From Clostridiaceae bacterium (GTDB taxonomy: Bacteria > Bacillota > Clostridia > Saccharofermentanales > UBA5734), in assembly GCA_012729935.1 (NCBI GenBank), contig JAAYBY010000097.1, positions 1 through 8,279 of the forward strand: 8,279 bases of DNA, written 5' to 3'. Positions within the stretch are counted from its first letter, which is position 1. Each line of letters opens with the position of its first letter. Below the pieces are notes generated by a model. The model had not been told where the DNA came from. It ran no database searches and saw only the letters and a program-made list of their open reading frames with translations. Of this stretch, positions 1-5,836 are shown piece by piece. The translations under genes and the position numbers were made by a program.

Positions 1-294
1 GCTAAACATGCAGCTGCGCAGGCAGACATGGCAGATGCGGTTCGCGAAGAACTCGAGCGAACAAATGCGATGCTGGCTGAACCTGCGGATGCATCGGATG
101 TACAGATCATATCCGATATGCTGCTTGATGAAGCTGTTTTAGAAAATGACAATCTGGAGTTGACCGAAGAACAGACGGATTTAGAAACAGATGATTCCGA
201 TTCAACAATGGATCCAGCAGCCGGATCCGAAGAAGACCCGGATGCTGCTCAACTGTCATCCGATCCTGAATCAACGCAGGAGGATGACGATTGA
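1..294 (+). CDS. C-terminal end of an unidentified protein with a very acidic tail (5' partial)
   Basis: The frame is open from the first base of the window to TGA at 292-294 (97 codons), so the gene starts upstream. The in-frame ATG at 28 has no Shine-Dalgarno sequence before it and is probably internal. By my count the visible part has 18 Asp and 14 Glu but only 3 Lys/Arg. Residues 1-50 could be helical (Ala/Glu/Leu rich, e.g. ADAVREELERTNAMLAEP). From about residue 55 the sequence is a low-complexity Asp/Glu/Ser/Thr/Pro tail ending EDDD, typical of a disordered extension. No family motif is visible and I do not recognise the protein. The stop overlaps the glyS ATG by one base (TGATG), so the two are almost certainly cotranscribed and probably translationally coupled. 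In many Firmicutes recO or a PPDK-regulator gene lies near here, but nothing seen supports either identity. Confidence 0.7.
   Translation, partial: AKHAAAQADMADAVREELERTNAMLAEPADASDVQIISDMLLDEAVLENDNLELTEEQTDLETDDSDSTMDPAAGSEEDPDAAQLSSDPESTQEDDD
278..283 (+). promoter_or_regulatory. Ribosome binding site of glyS, inside the upstream gene
   Basis: AGGAGG lies within the last codons of the upstream gene. It is 10 bases from the ATG at 294 and 7 bases from a TTG at 291. Spacing alone slightly favours TTG. The ATG is preferred because it gives the usual N-terminus (MPLEKTMEKIV, comparable to staphylococcal GlyRS) and the coupled TGATG stop/start overlap. The choice changes the product by one residue. 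Confidence 0.75.
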
Positions 295-1676
295 TGCCTC
301 TCGAAAAGACGATGGAGAAAATAGTTGCCCTGGCCAAGAACCGCGGGTTCATCTTTCCAGGTTCCGAAATATATGGCGGCCTGGCAAATTCCTGGGATTA
401 TGGGCCGCTGGGTGTTTTGCTGAAAAACAATGTCAAGCAGGCCTGGTGGCGGAAATTTGTTCAGGAAAATCCACTGAATGTCGGCGTTGATTGTGCGATT
501 CTGATGAATCCACAAGTCTGGGTTGCCTCAGGTCATGCCGAGGGGTTCAATGATCCACTGATCGACTGCCGCAACTGCAAGGCGCGCTTTCGTGCTGACC
601 AGCTGATCGAAGATGAAGCAACGGCCAGAGGTGAATCTGAATCTGTCAGCGGCTGGACGAATGATCAGTTGCTCGAAGCCATCCATGATCGCGGGATTAA
701 CTGCCCAAGTTGCGGTGCCCACAATTTTACGGATATCCGTCAGTTTAATCTGATGTTTAAAACATTTCAGGGTGTAACGGAGGATCGGCAGTCCGAATTA
801 TATCTTCGTCCGGAAACTGCACAGGGCATATTTGTTAATTTCAAAAATGTTCAGCGCACCACCCGAAAAAAGATACCCTTTGGCATTTGTCAGATTGGTA
901 AATCATTCCGTAATGAAATAACACCCGGTAATTTCGTGTTCAGAACAAGAGAATTTGAACAGATGGAACTCGAATTTTTCTGTGAGCCGGGAACAGATCT
1001 CGAATGGTTTGATTACTGGCGCGATTTCTGTTATCGGTGGCTGACTGACCTGGGTTTGAAGGAAGCGGAATTGCGGACGCGCGACCACTCAGCTGACGAA
1101 CTGGCTTTCTACGCGCGTGCGACGACTGACTTCGAGTTCAAGTTTCCATTCGGTTGGGGTGAATTATGGGGTATAGCCGACCGTACCGATTATGATCTCA
1201 AACAACATATGGCGTTCTCACGTGAGGACCTCAGCTATTTCGACCCGCAGACAAACTCGAAATATGTACCGTATGTGATCGAACCTTCACTCGGAGCGGA
1301 TCGTGTCACACTGGCATTCCTGTGCAGTGCGTATGATGAAGAACTGCTCGAGAATAATGAAACGCGAGTTGTCCTTCGCCTGTCGACGGCACTTGCGCCA
1401 TACAAGATGGCTGTACTGCCGCTGTCTGCAAAACTGTCGGATGAAGCGGCTAAGATATACCAGTCGCTCAGCACCCGGTGGATGTGTGATTTTGATGATC
1501 GCCAATCCATTGGCAAGCGATATCGCAGGCAGGATGAAATCGGCACACCCTATTGTGTGACATTTGATTTTGACAGTCTCGATGACCAGTGTGTTACCGT
1601 TCGTGAAAGAGACAGTATGGCACAGGTTCGCCTGCCCATAGCTGACCTTGAGCAATATTTTCAAGAACAATTATAA
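294..1676 (+). CDS. glyS: Glycyl-tRNA synthetase, single-chain (alpha2) type
   Basis: Cytoplasmic class II synthetase that attaches glycine to tRNA-Gly, consuming ATP and releasing AMP and PPi. The 460-residue product has the family's usual length and is the single-chain homodimeric form, not the alpha2beta2 GlyQ/GlyS form. Visible landmarks: the N-terminal RGFIFPGSEIYGG and DYGPLG (residues 18-40); LRPETAQGIFVNF (171-183); class II motif 2, with FRNEITPGNF and the following REFEQMELEFF (205-229); FPFGWGELWGIA (284-295); motif 3, EPSLGADRVTLAFL (330-343); and a C-terminal anticodon-binding domain (about 365-460) containing IGKRYRRQDEIGTPY (406-420). Two CxxC pairs (C92/C95 and C137/C140) flank an insertion and could bind zinc. 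No T-box leader is visible because the gene starts inside the preceding gene, so expression must come from further upstream. ppdK follows after 47 bases on the same strand. Confidence 0.97.
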   Translation: MPLEKTMEKIVALAKNRGFIFPGSEIYGGLANSWDYGPLGVLLKNNVKQAWWRKFVQENPLNVGVDCAILMNPQVWVASGHAEGFNDPLIDCRNCKARFRADQLIEDEATARGESESVSGWTNDQLLEAIHDRGINCPSCGAHNFTDIRQFNLMFKTFQGVTEDRQSELYLRPETAQGIFVNFKNVQRTTRKKIPFGICQIGKSFRNEITPGNFVFRTREFEQMELEFFCEPGTDLEWFDYWRDFCYRWLTDLGLKEAELRTRDHSADELAFYARATTDFEFKFPFGWGELWGIADRTDYDLKQHMAFSREDLSYFDPQTNSKYVPYVIEPSLGADRVTLAFLCSAYDEELLENNETRVVLRLSTALAPYKMAVLPLSAKLSDEAAKIYQSLSTRWMCDFDDRQSIGKRYRRQDEIGTPYCVTFDFDSLDDQCVTVRERDSMAQVRLPIADLEQYFQEQL

Positions 1677-1677
1677 T
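1648..1677 (+). promoter_or_regulatory. Candidate ppdK promoter overlapping the glyS stop codon
   Basis: TTGAGC (1648-1653), an 18-base spacer, then a perfect TATAAT (1672-1677) that includes the glyS TAA stop (1674-1676). The predicted start is near 1684, right before an inverted repeat. This would let ppdK be transcribed independently of glyS. The -35 matches the consensus at four of six positions and the spacer is one base longer than ideal, so this is a candidate only. Confidence 0.45.
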
Positions 1678-1684
1678 TTAGAAG

Positions 1685-1702
1685 GTCGATTAAGTAATCG
1701 AC
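1685..1702 (+). repeat. Perfect inverted repeat between glyS and ppdK
   Basis: GTCGATTA (1685-1692) and TAATCGAC (1695-1702) are perfect complements around a 2-base centre. In DNA it is a compact near-palindrome that could serve as an operator. In RNA it would fold as a 6-bp stem (GTCGAT/ATCGAC) with a 6-base loop. It is not a terminator: there is no U-run, and the ppdK ribosome binding site follows at 1708. Confidence 0.6.
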
Positions 1703-1723
1703 AGAATAAAGGAGGAAACAAAA

Positions 1724-4345
1724 ATGCCCAAATATGTTTATAAGTTTTCCGAAGGCAATGCGTCAATGCGCAATCTGCTGGGCGGAAAAGGAGCCAACCT
1801 TGCAGAAATGACAGGACTTGGCCTGCCGGTCCCGAGAGGATTTATAGTCACAACAGAGGCGTGTACCCGTTATTACGAAGACAAAGAGAGCATAGCACCG
1901 GAAATCGCTGATGAGATTTTCACGATGCTTGCTGACTTTGAAAAGACGGTCGGTAAAACATTTGGTGATCCGAAAAATCCACTGCTCGTATCCGTTCGCT
2001 CAGGATCTCGCGCTTCGATGCCCGGGATGATGGACACCATTCTCAACCTTGGTCTGAATGATGTCGTCGTTGAAGGCCTGGCTGAACTGACTGAGAATAA
2101 ACGGTTTGCATATGACAGCTACCGTCGTTTTATCGCGATGTTCAGTGATGTTGTTATGGAAGTTCCCAAATCCAGTTTTGAAGATGAACTGGATGCCGTT
2201 AAGGCTTCAAGGGGTGTGAAACTGGACACTGACCTGGACGCAGAAGCAATGAAAGAAGTTGTGGAGCGGTACAAAGCGCTGTATTTAGACGTTAAAGGAC
2301 ATTCGTTCCCGCAGGATCCGCGCGAACAGCTCATCGAATCGATTATAGCAGTTTTCCGTTCATGGAATAATGAGCGTGCGATCATCTACCGCCGGATGAA
2401 TGACATCCCCGGCAGTTGGGGTACTGCAGTTAACGTTCAGGAAATGGTCTACGGCAATATGGGCGACACATCCGGAACGGGTGTTGCTTTTACACGTAAT
2501 CCTTCAACGGGTGAGAGCAAGCTCTATGGGGAATTCCTGATCAATGCTCAAGGCGAAGATGTTGTGGCCGGTATCCGTACACCTCAAACCATTGACCAGC
2601 TTCAGGAAGTCATGCCGGACGTTTACAAACAGTTCAACGACATAGCACATAAGCTCGAAGCGCATTATCGTGACATGCAGGACATGGAATTCACGATAGA
2701 GCGTGGTAAGCTGTTCATGCTTCAGACAAGAAACGGCAAGCGGACTGCTGCTGCCGCCATGAAAATCGCGGTTGATCTGGTTAATGAGGGAATGATCAAC
2801 AAAGAAGAAGCGCTGTTGAAAATTGATCCCAAACAACTGGATGCGCTGCTTCACCCGACATTTGAACCAAAAGCCCTGAAACAGGCCAAGCCGATCGCCC
2901 GCGGGCTGCCGGCTTCTCCGGGTGCAGCGTTCGGCCGCGTCTACTTTGATGCCAACGAAGCGACACGTGCCAGTGAGCGTGGCGAAAAAGTCATCCTTGT
3001 TCGACTTGAAACATCACCGGAAGACATTCAGGGCATGAATGTCGCACAGGGCATCCTGACTGGCCGTGGCGGCATGACGTCGCATGCGGCTGTAGTTGCA
3101 CGCGGTATGGGTAAATGCTGTGTATCCGGCTGTTCAGAACTGAACATACAGGAAAAAAACAAATATTTCGTGACGGCTGACGGCACCAAGTACCTGGAAG
3201 GTGATGATATTTCACTGGATGGTACCACCGGATATGTCTACAGCGGTCAGGTACCAACAATGGAAGCGACATTGTCGGGAGATTTTGCGACCATTATGGC
3301 GTGGGCTGATGAATTTCGGACCTTAAAAATCAGAACCAACGCAGACACCGTCCGGGATGCTGCAAAAGCAGTTGAACTCGGTGCAGAGGGCATCGGCCTT
3401 TGCCGGACTGAGCACATGTTCTTCGAACCCGATCGGATTTTTGCATTCAGGCAAATGATTGTTGCCAAAGAAGAAAAGGCACGCAGAGCAGCGCTCGAAA
3501 AGATTCTGCCGATGCAAAGGCAAGATTTTATCGGCCTCTTTGAAGTGATGCGCGGCATGCCGGTGACCATTCGCCTGCTGGATCCCCCGCTGCATGAATT
3601 CCTGCCACAGGAAGACAACGAAATCAAAGAGCTGGCAGATGCGTTGAATTTATCGGCGAAAGAGTTAACTGAAATCATTCGCAGCCTGCATGAGATCAAC
3701 CCGATGATGGGACATCGCGGCTGTCGTCTGGCAGTGACCTATCCGGAAATCGCGGAAATGCAGACGCGTGCGATTATCGAAGCGGCTGTTGCTGTTAACA
3801 ATAACGGAATGTCGGTTATACCGGAAATCATGATTCCACTGACCTGTGATGCCGCTGAACTTAAATATGTCAAATCGCTTATCGTGGAAACCGCGGACAC
3901 AATCCTGCGCGAGACAGGTGCGAAACTGACCTACAAAGTGGGGACGATGATCGAAATCCCACGTGCAGCGCTGACAGCAGATGAAATTGCGCGCGATGCT
4001 GATTTCTTCAGCTTTGGAACCAATGATCTGACACAGATGACATACGGTTTATCGCGTGACGATGCGGGCAAAATCCTTGACACATACTACAGCAAGAAAA
4101 TATTCGAGAGTGATCCGACGGCTCGCCTGGATCTCGTGGGTGTTGGAAAACTGATGCAGATCGCTACTGACCTGGGCCGTCAGGCCCGGCCGGATATCAA
4201 ACTGGGCATCTGCGGCGAACATGGCGGGGATCCTTCATCGATAGCCTTTTGCCACCAGCTGGGCTTTGATTATGTTTCCTGCTCACCGTTCAGAGTGCCG
4301 ATCGCACGTCTGGCAGCAGCCCAATCAGCGATCAATTCAAAATAA
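1724..4345 (+). CDS. ppdK: Pyruvate, phosphate dikinase
   Basis: Cytoplasmic enzyme that interconverts ATP + Pi + pyruvate with AMP + PPi + PEP. It can run as a PPi-using glycolytic step or form PEP. The 873-residue product matches the usual bacterial length of about 874. The domains are in the normal order. The ATP-grasp nucleotide-binding part has GGKGANLAEM (20-29), VRSGSRASMPGMMDT (91-105) and the strand with FMLQTRNGKRT (about 331-341). The swivelling phosphohistidine domain has GGMTSHAAVVARG with catalytic His454. The C-terminal TIM barrel binds PEP/pyruvate through Arg561 (GLCRTEH), Arg617 (IRLLDPP), Glu744, Asn767 and Asp768 (FGTNDLTQ), with catalytic Cys830 in GICGEHGG. All expected catalytic residues are present. 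Thr452, two residues before the His, is the site that PDRP-type kinases phosphorylate in homologues; no such regulator is in view. The start is set by AAAGGAGG (1708-1715), 8 bases upstream of the ATG. A strong terminator follows. Confidence 0.98.
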   Translation: MPKYVYKFSEGNASMRNLLGGKGANLAEMTGLGLPVPRGFIVTTEACTRYYEDKESIAPEIADEIFTMLADFEKTVGKTFGDPKNPLLVSVRSGSRASMPGMMDTILNLGLNDVVVEGLAELTENKRFAYDSYRRFIAMFSDVVMEVPKSSFEDELDAVKASRGVKLDTDLDAEAMKEVVERYKALYLDVKGHSFPQDPREQLIESIIAVFRSWNNERAIIYRRMNDIPGSWGTAVNVQEMVYGNMGDTSGTGVAFTRNPSTGESKLYGEFLINAQGEDVVAGIRTPQTIDQLQEVMPDVYKQFNDIAHKLEAHYRDMQDMEFTIERGKLFMLQTRNGKRTAAAAMKIAVDLVNEGMINKEEALLKIDPKQLDALLHPTFEPKALKQAKPIARGLPASPGAAFGRVYFDANEATRASERGEKVILVRLETSPEDIQGMNVAQGILTGRGGMTSHAAVVARGMGKCCVSGCSELNIQEKNKYFVTADGTKYLEGDDISLDGTTGYVYSGQVPTMEATLSGDFATIMAWADEFRTLKIRTNADTVRDAAKAVELGAEGIGLCRTEHMFFEPDRIFAFRQMIVAKEEKARRAALEKILPMQRQDFIGLFEVMRGMPVTIRLLDPPLHEFLPQEDNEIKELADALNLSAKELTEIIRSLHEINPMMGHRGCRLAVTYPEIAEMQTRAIIEAAVAVNNNGMSVIPEIMIPLTCDAAELKYVKSLIVETADTILRETGAKLTYKVGTMIEIPRAALTADEIARDADFFSFGTNDLTQMTYGLSRDDAGKILDTYYSKKIFESDPTARLDLVGVGKLMQIATDLGRQARPDIKLGICGEHGGDPSSIAFCHQLGFDYVSCSPFRVPIARLAAAQSAINSK

Positions 4346-4377
4346 GTTGACCGGAATATCCAATAATCATGAAAAGA

Positions 4378-4414
4378 CCCTGCAGCTGAGTGTTTACCAG
4401 CTGCAGGGCTTTTT
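4378..4414 (+). terminator. Rho-independent terminator of ppdK, probably bidirectional
   Basis: An 11-bp perfect stem, CCCTGCAGCTG (4378-4388) with CAGCTGCAGGG (4398-4408), closes a 9-base loop and is followed by C and TTTTT (4410-4414). The upstream GAAAAGA (4371-4377) supplies a weaker U-rich tail (UCUUUUC) on the opposite strand. The same hairpin, 45 bases past the stop of the converging AraC-family gene, could therefore also end that transcript. Confidence 0.93.
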
Positions 4415-4453
4415 ATCGACATAGAATGTGCATGCAGAATTTTTCGTTTTATA

Positions 4454-5287
4454 TCAGTTGCGAATAAAAGTCTTTCTGAAATCACCCGGTGTTGCGTGCT
4501 CGATTCTCTTGAAGATATAACAGAAATAACTGACATCTTCAAAACCGTTGGCGTGTGCGACATCGCGAATTGGCAGCTCTGCATTCTCCAGCAGATACTC
4601 CTTGCTTTTCTTGATGCGGACACGATTGATGTATTCAAAAATACGGGTGTTCATTATTTTCCGGAACAATGTGCAGAGATGCTGCGGTGTCACACCGAGT
4701 AGATCGGACAGATCTTTAAGCGTGATCGCCTCATTGTAGTGGTTGTCAATGTATTCGAGAACAGGAATCAGGCGGGCATATTTCTGGCTCATGGTGTTTG
4801 TACTGGTTGCAGAAACATTTTGATACCATTGGATCAGAAAAGAGTAGACCAGTGACGAAATGTTAAGGTTGCGCAAGGGATCTTCGCTCTGTTCTGTCTG
4901 AACGAGCTGCTCAATAATGGCTCTTGTTTTTTCAGGTTCACTGATAAAGTAGACTCCTGATCGGTCCAGACCGGCTTTATTAGTCATAAAATCGATGGCT
5001 TCCGTACCGGAAACGCTGATCCAGTCGACAATCCACTCATCAGAATCTGGATAGTATTCATGCGGCTCATCCGGCAACAGGAACAACCCCTGGCCTTCTG
5101 CCACAAGATATTCTTCCTCGCCAAGAACCAGTCTTCCCGAACCGCTCTGGGTCTGCAGCCATAAATGTGTCGGGAAACCGTTCGTGCGGATGATATGTTC
5201 CTGTTTATAGGACGATGCCATGCCGTTCGCAAAATAAGGTAGTTTTACTTCATTTTCAGTGCGAATGGGAAAGACAGTGTTTTTCAT
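4454..5287 (-). CDS. AraC-family transcriptional regulator
   Basis: A 277-residue regulator with an N-terminal cupin-like ligand-binding domain (about 15-100, including SGSGRLVLGEEEYLV, GLFLLPDEPHEYYP and His76) and a C-terminal AraC/XylS DNA-binding domain (about 168-277). The first helix-turn-helix is near residues 190-211 (LKDLSDLLGVTPQHLCTLFRK). The second is near 239-261 (IRDVAHANGFEDVSYFCYIFKR) and is followed by the typical TPGDFRK end. Length and layout are those of the common sugar-responsive AraC regulators of Firmicutes. No transporter or glycosidase gene lies next to it, so neither ligand nor targets can be read from context. It converges on ppdK and diverges from hppA across 549 bases. 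The frame stays open upstream to an ATG at 5380, but the start at 5287 is chosen because GGGAGG precedes it; the longer form would run through the promoter and lacks a binding site. No export signal is expected or seen. Confidence 0.93.
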   Translation of the reverse strand: MKNTVFPIRTENEVKLPYFANGMASSYKQEHIIRTNGFPTHLWLQTQSGSGRLVLGEEEYLVAEGQGLFLLPDEPHEYYPDSDEWIVDWISVSGTEAIDFMTNKAGLDRSGVYFISEPEKTRAIIEQLVQTEQSEDPLRNLNISSLVYSFLIQWYQNVSATSTNTMSQKYARLIPVLEYIDNHYNEAITLKDLSDLLGVTPQHLCTLFRKIMNTRIFEYINRVRIKKSKEYLLENAELPIRDVAHANGFEDVSYFCYIFKRIEHATPGDFRKTFIRN

Positions 5288-5294
5288 AAAAATT

Positions 5295-5300
5295 CCTCCC
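5295..5300 (-). promoter_or_regulatory. Ribosome binding site that fixes the AraC-family gene start
   Basis: On the minus strand GGGAGG, within AAAAGGGAGG, lies 7 bases upstream of the ATG at 5287-5285. No comparable site precedes the in-frame ATG at 5380, so the 31 extra codons are excluded. Confidence 0.88.
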
Positions 5301-5357
5301 TTTTCTGTATAATTTAGGTCATGACATCCCGCCGGAGCCACAATCAAATAATTTAAC

Positions 5358-5385
5358 ATTATAACTATATTCAACCACAATGCAA
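5358..5385 (-). promoter_or_regulatory. Candidate promoter of the AraC-family gene
   Basis: Minus strand: TTGCAT (5385-5380), a 16-base spacer, then perfect TATAAT (5363-5358). The predicted start is near 5351, giving a leader of about 64 bases. A perfect TTGACA at 5396-5391 is an alternative -35, pairing with the weaker AATATA (5372-5367) at 18 bases. The two options overlap and cannot be separated by eye. Confidence 0.5.
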
Positions 5386-5413
5386 GAGAATGTCAATATG
5401 GATCATAAAAATG

Positions 5414-5430
5414 TTAACACGCCATTAACA
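5414..5430. repeat. Direct repeat TTAACA with an 11-base period
   Basis: TTAACA occurs at 5414-5419 and 5425-5430, one DNA turn apart, with a third copy at 5353-5358 near the regulator's -10. The pair lies about 18 bases upstream of the TTGACA on the minus strand. Direct half-sites one helical turn apart are the usual form of AraC-family binding sites, so an autoregulatory site is possible but unproven. Confidence 0.3.
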
Positions 5431-5446
5431 GACTGATCACGCTTTT

Positions 5447-5462
5447 GTTGAATCTGCTCAAC
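5447..5462. repeat. Inverted repeat GTTGA-N6-TCAAC
   Basis: GTTGA (5447-5451) and TCAAC (5458-5462) are perfect complements around six bases. This is a possible dimeric operator in the divergent region. The arms are short, so chance is a real alternative. Confidence 0.3.
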
Positions 5463-5497
5463 TTTACTGAGTCCCAATCAAAAAAATTAGTAAAAGT

Positions 5498-5557
5498 TTG
5501 TTACGAAATTGAAGATGACATTTTATGACTTGTCAGGGATGAACTGTTTTGTAACAA
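5498..5557. repeat. Nested inverted repeats TTGTTAC/GTAACAA and TGACA/TGTCA
   Basis: The outer arms TTGTTAC (5498-5504) and GTAACAA (5551-5557) enclose an inner pair TGACA (5516-5520) and TGTCA (5531-5535). It lies upstream of the first candidate hppA promoter, so it is more likely DNA-level than RNA-level structure. Function unknown. Confidence 0.3.
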
Positions 5558-5571
5558 TGTCAAGTAATTAA

Positions 5572-5590
5572 GACAGACAATTGACAGACA
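5572..5590 (+). repeat. Direct repeat GACAGACA with an 11-base period
   Basis: GACAGACA occurs at 5572-5579 and again at 5583-5590, exactly 11 bases apart. The second copy overlaps the TTGACA of a candidate hppA promoter, so a protein bound here could activate or block it. Confidence 0.4.
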
Positions 5591-5608
5591 GCGACGAATC
5601 GGTAAATT
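5581..5608 (+). promoter_or_regulatory. Candidate distal promoter of hppA
   Basis: A perfect TTGACA (5581-5586), 16 bases, then TAAATT (5603-5608, four of six matches). The predicted start near 5615 would give a leader of about 220 bases that includes the possible fold at 5619-5685. The -10 is weak. Confidence 0.35.
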
Positions 5609-5618
5609 GAGAAACGGT

Positions 5619-5685
5619 GATCTCCTGTTGGTTTTTCGTCAACCTGCCTGACGACGGTTGTTTGTTTGAACAATAGCAACAGATC
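5619..5685 (+). other. Possible structured leader RNA upstream of hppA
   Basis: A long-range stem is formed by GATC (5619-5622) + TGTTG (5626-5630) with CAACA (5677-5681) + GATC (5682-5685), leaving a 3-base bulge (5623-5625). It encloses CGTCA (5637-5641)/TGACG (5649-5653) with a 7-base loop and TTGT (5662-5665)/ACAA (5670-5673) with a 4-base loop. Together they form a small three-way junction. It matches no riboswitch class I know and the inner helices are weak, so it may be chance. Confidence 0.3.
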
Positions 5686-5688
5686 TGT
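5679..5688. repeat. Perfect 10-bp palindrome ACAGATCTGT
   Basis: ACAGATCTGT is fully self-complementary and lies 57 bases upstream of the proximal hppA -10 region. It adjoins a longer imperfect palindrome at 5691-5715. It could be an operator half of a composite site, or simply the closing strand of the possible leader fold. Confidence 0.35.
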
Positions 5689-5690
5689 CT

Positions 5691-5715
5691 GGACATAATT
5701 CTTTAAATGATGTCC
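5691..5715. repeat. 25-bp imperfect palindrome upstream of the hppA promoter
   Basis: GGACAT (5691-5696) pairs with ATGTCC (5710-5715). After one mismatch, ATT (5698-5700) pairs with AAT (5706-5708) around a 5-base centre. It sits just upstream of the -35 position of the proximal hppA promoter, a typical site for an activator or repressor. The binding protein is unknown. Confidence 0.4.
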
Positions 5716-5744
5716 CTTCTTCCCCTTTCCTCTTGCAAAACTTG

Positions 5745-5753
5745 TGCTACAAT
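5745..5753 (+). promoter_or_regulatory. Candidate proximal promoter of hppA (extended -10)
   Basis: TGC followed by TACAAT (5748-5753) is a good extended -10 element (TGn plus a five-of-six match). No convincing -35 lies 16-18 bases upstream (CTTTCC/TTTCCT), as is common for extended -10 promoters and for promoters that need an activator. The predicted start is near 5760, giving a leader of about 77 bases. Confidence 0.55.
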
Positions 5754-5760
5754 CTAAAGT

Positions 5761-5801
5761 GGCTTCATTTGGCAGGCTTTGAACAACTGCTGCCCAGAGC
5801 C
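5761..5801 (+). other. Possible 5'-end hairpin of the hppA message
   Basis: GGCT (5761-5764) can pair with AGCC (5798-5801), and GGCAG (5771-5775) with CTGCC (5790-5794), with an internal loop between them and a 14-base apical loop. It would start at the predicted first transcribed base and end 20 bases before the ribosome binding site. It could stabilise the message; it is not a terminator because no U-run follows. Confidence 0.4.
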
Positions 5802-5821
5802 GTCAATGCAATCTGACAAGA

Positions 5822-5828
5822 GAAGGAG
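5822..5828 (+). promoter_or_regulatory. Ribosome binding site that fixes the GTG start of hppA
   Basis: GAAGGAG lies 8 bases upstream of the GTG at 5837. The next in-frame ATG (codon 30) would remove the first membrane helix, so the GTG is the correct start. Confidence 0.88.
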
Positions 5829-5836
5829 AACGCATC

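Larger units (their letters stand above)
5288..5836. other. Divergent intergenic region between the AraC-family gene and hppA (549 bases, no gene)
   Basis: I find no open frame with a ribosome binding site, no tRNA-like fold and no known riboswitch motif here. Both flanking genes start outward from it. It holds a candidate promoter for the regulator, two candidate promoters for hppA, several short palindromes and direct repeats, and a possibly structured leader, each listed separately. It is long for a simple promoter region and more AT-rich than the genes. The pentamer TGACA or its complement TGTCA occurs seven times (5322, 5391, 5516, 5531, 5558, 5582 and 5814). Confidence 0.7.

Noticed and set aside
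291..293. TTG as the glyS start
   Set aside because: Its spacing from AGGAGG is good, but the next codon is ATG, forms the coupled TGATG overlap, and gives the typical family N-terminus.
1287..1670. Minus-strand open frame of 127 codons inside glyS
   Set aside because: It is antisense to the conserved C-terminal part of glyS, has no ribosome binding site and its translation shows no recognisable domain; it is a frame shadow.
3247..3699. Minus-strand open frame of 150 codons inside ppdK
   Set aside because: It lies antisense to the conserved PEP-binding domain, with Ser/Arg-rich composition typical of an antisense shadow and no start signal.
5308..5313. Plus-strand TATAAT in the AraC-family gene's leader
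   Set aside because: No -35 element lies 15-19 bases upstream, and it would transcribe from just beside the regulator's start for about 520 bases before hppA; better hppA candidates lie closer.
5288..5380. 31-codon upstream extension of the AraC-family gene to an ATG at 5380
   Set aside because: It lacks a ribosome binding site, would overlap the likely promoter, and the ATG at 5287 has a strong GGGAGG at ideal spacing.
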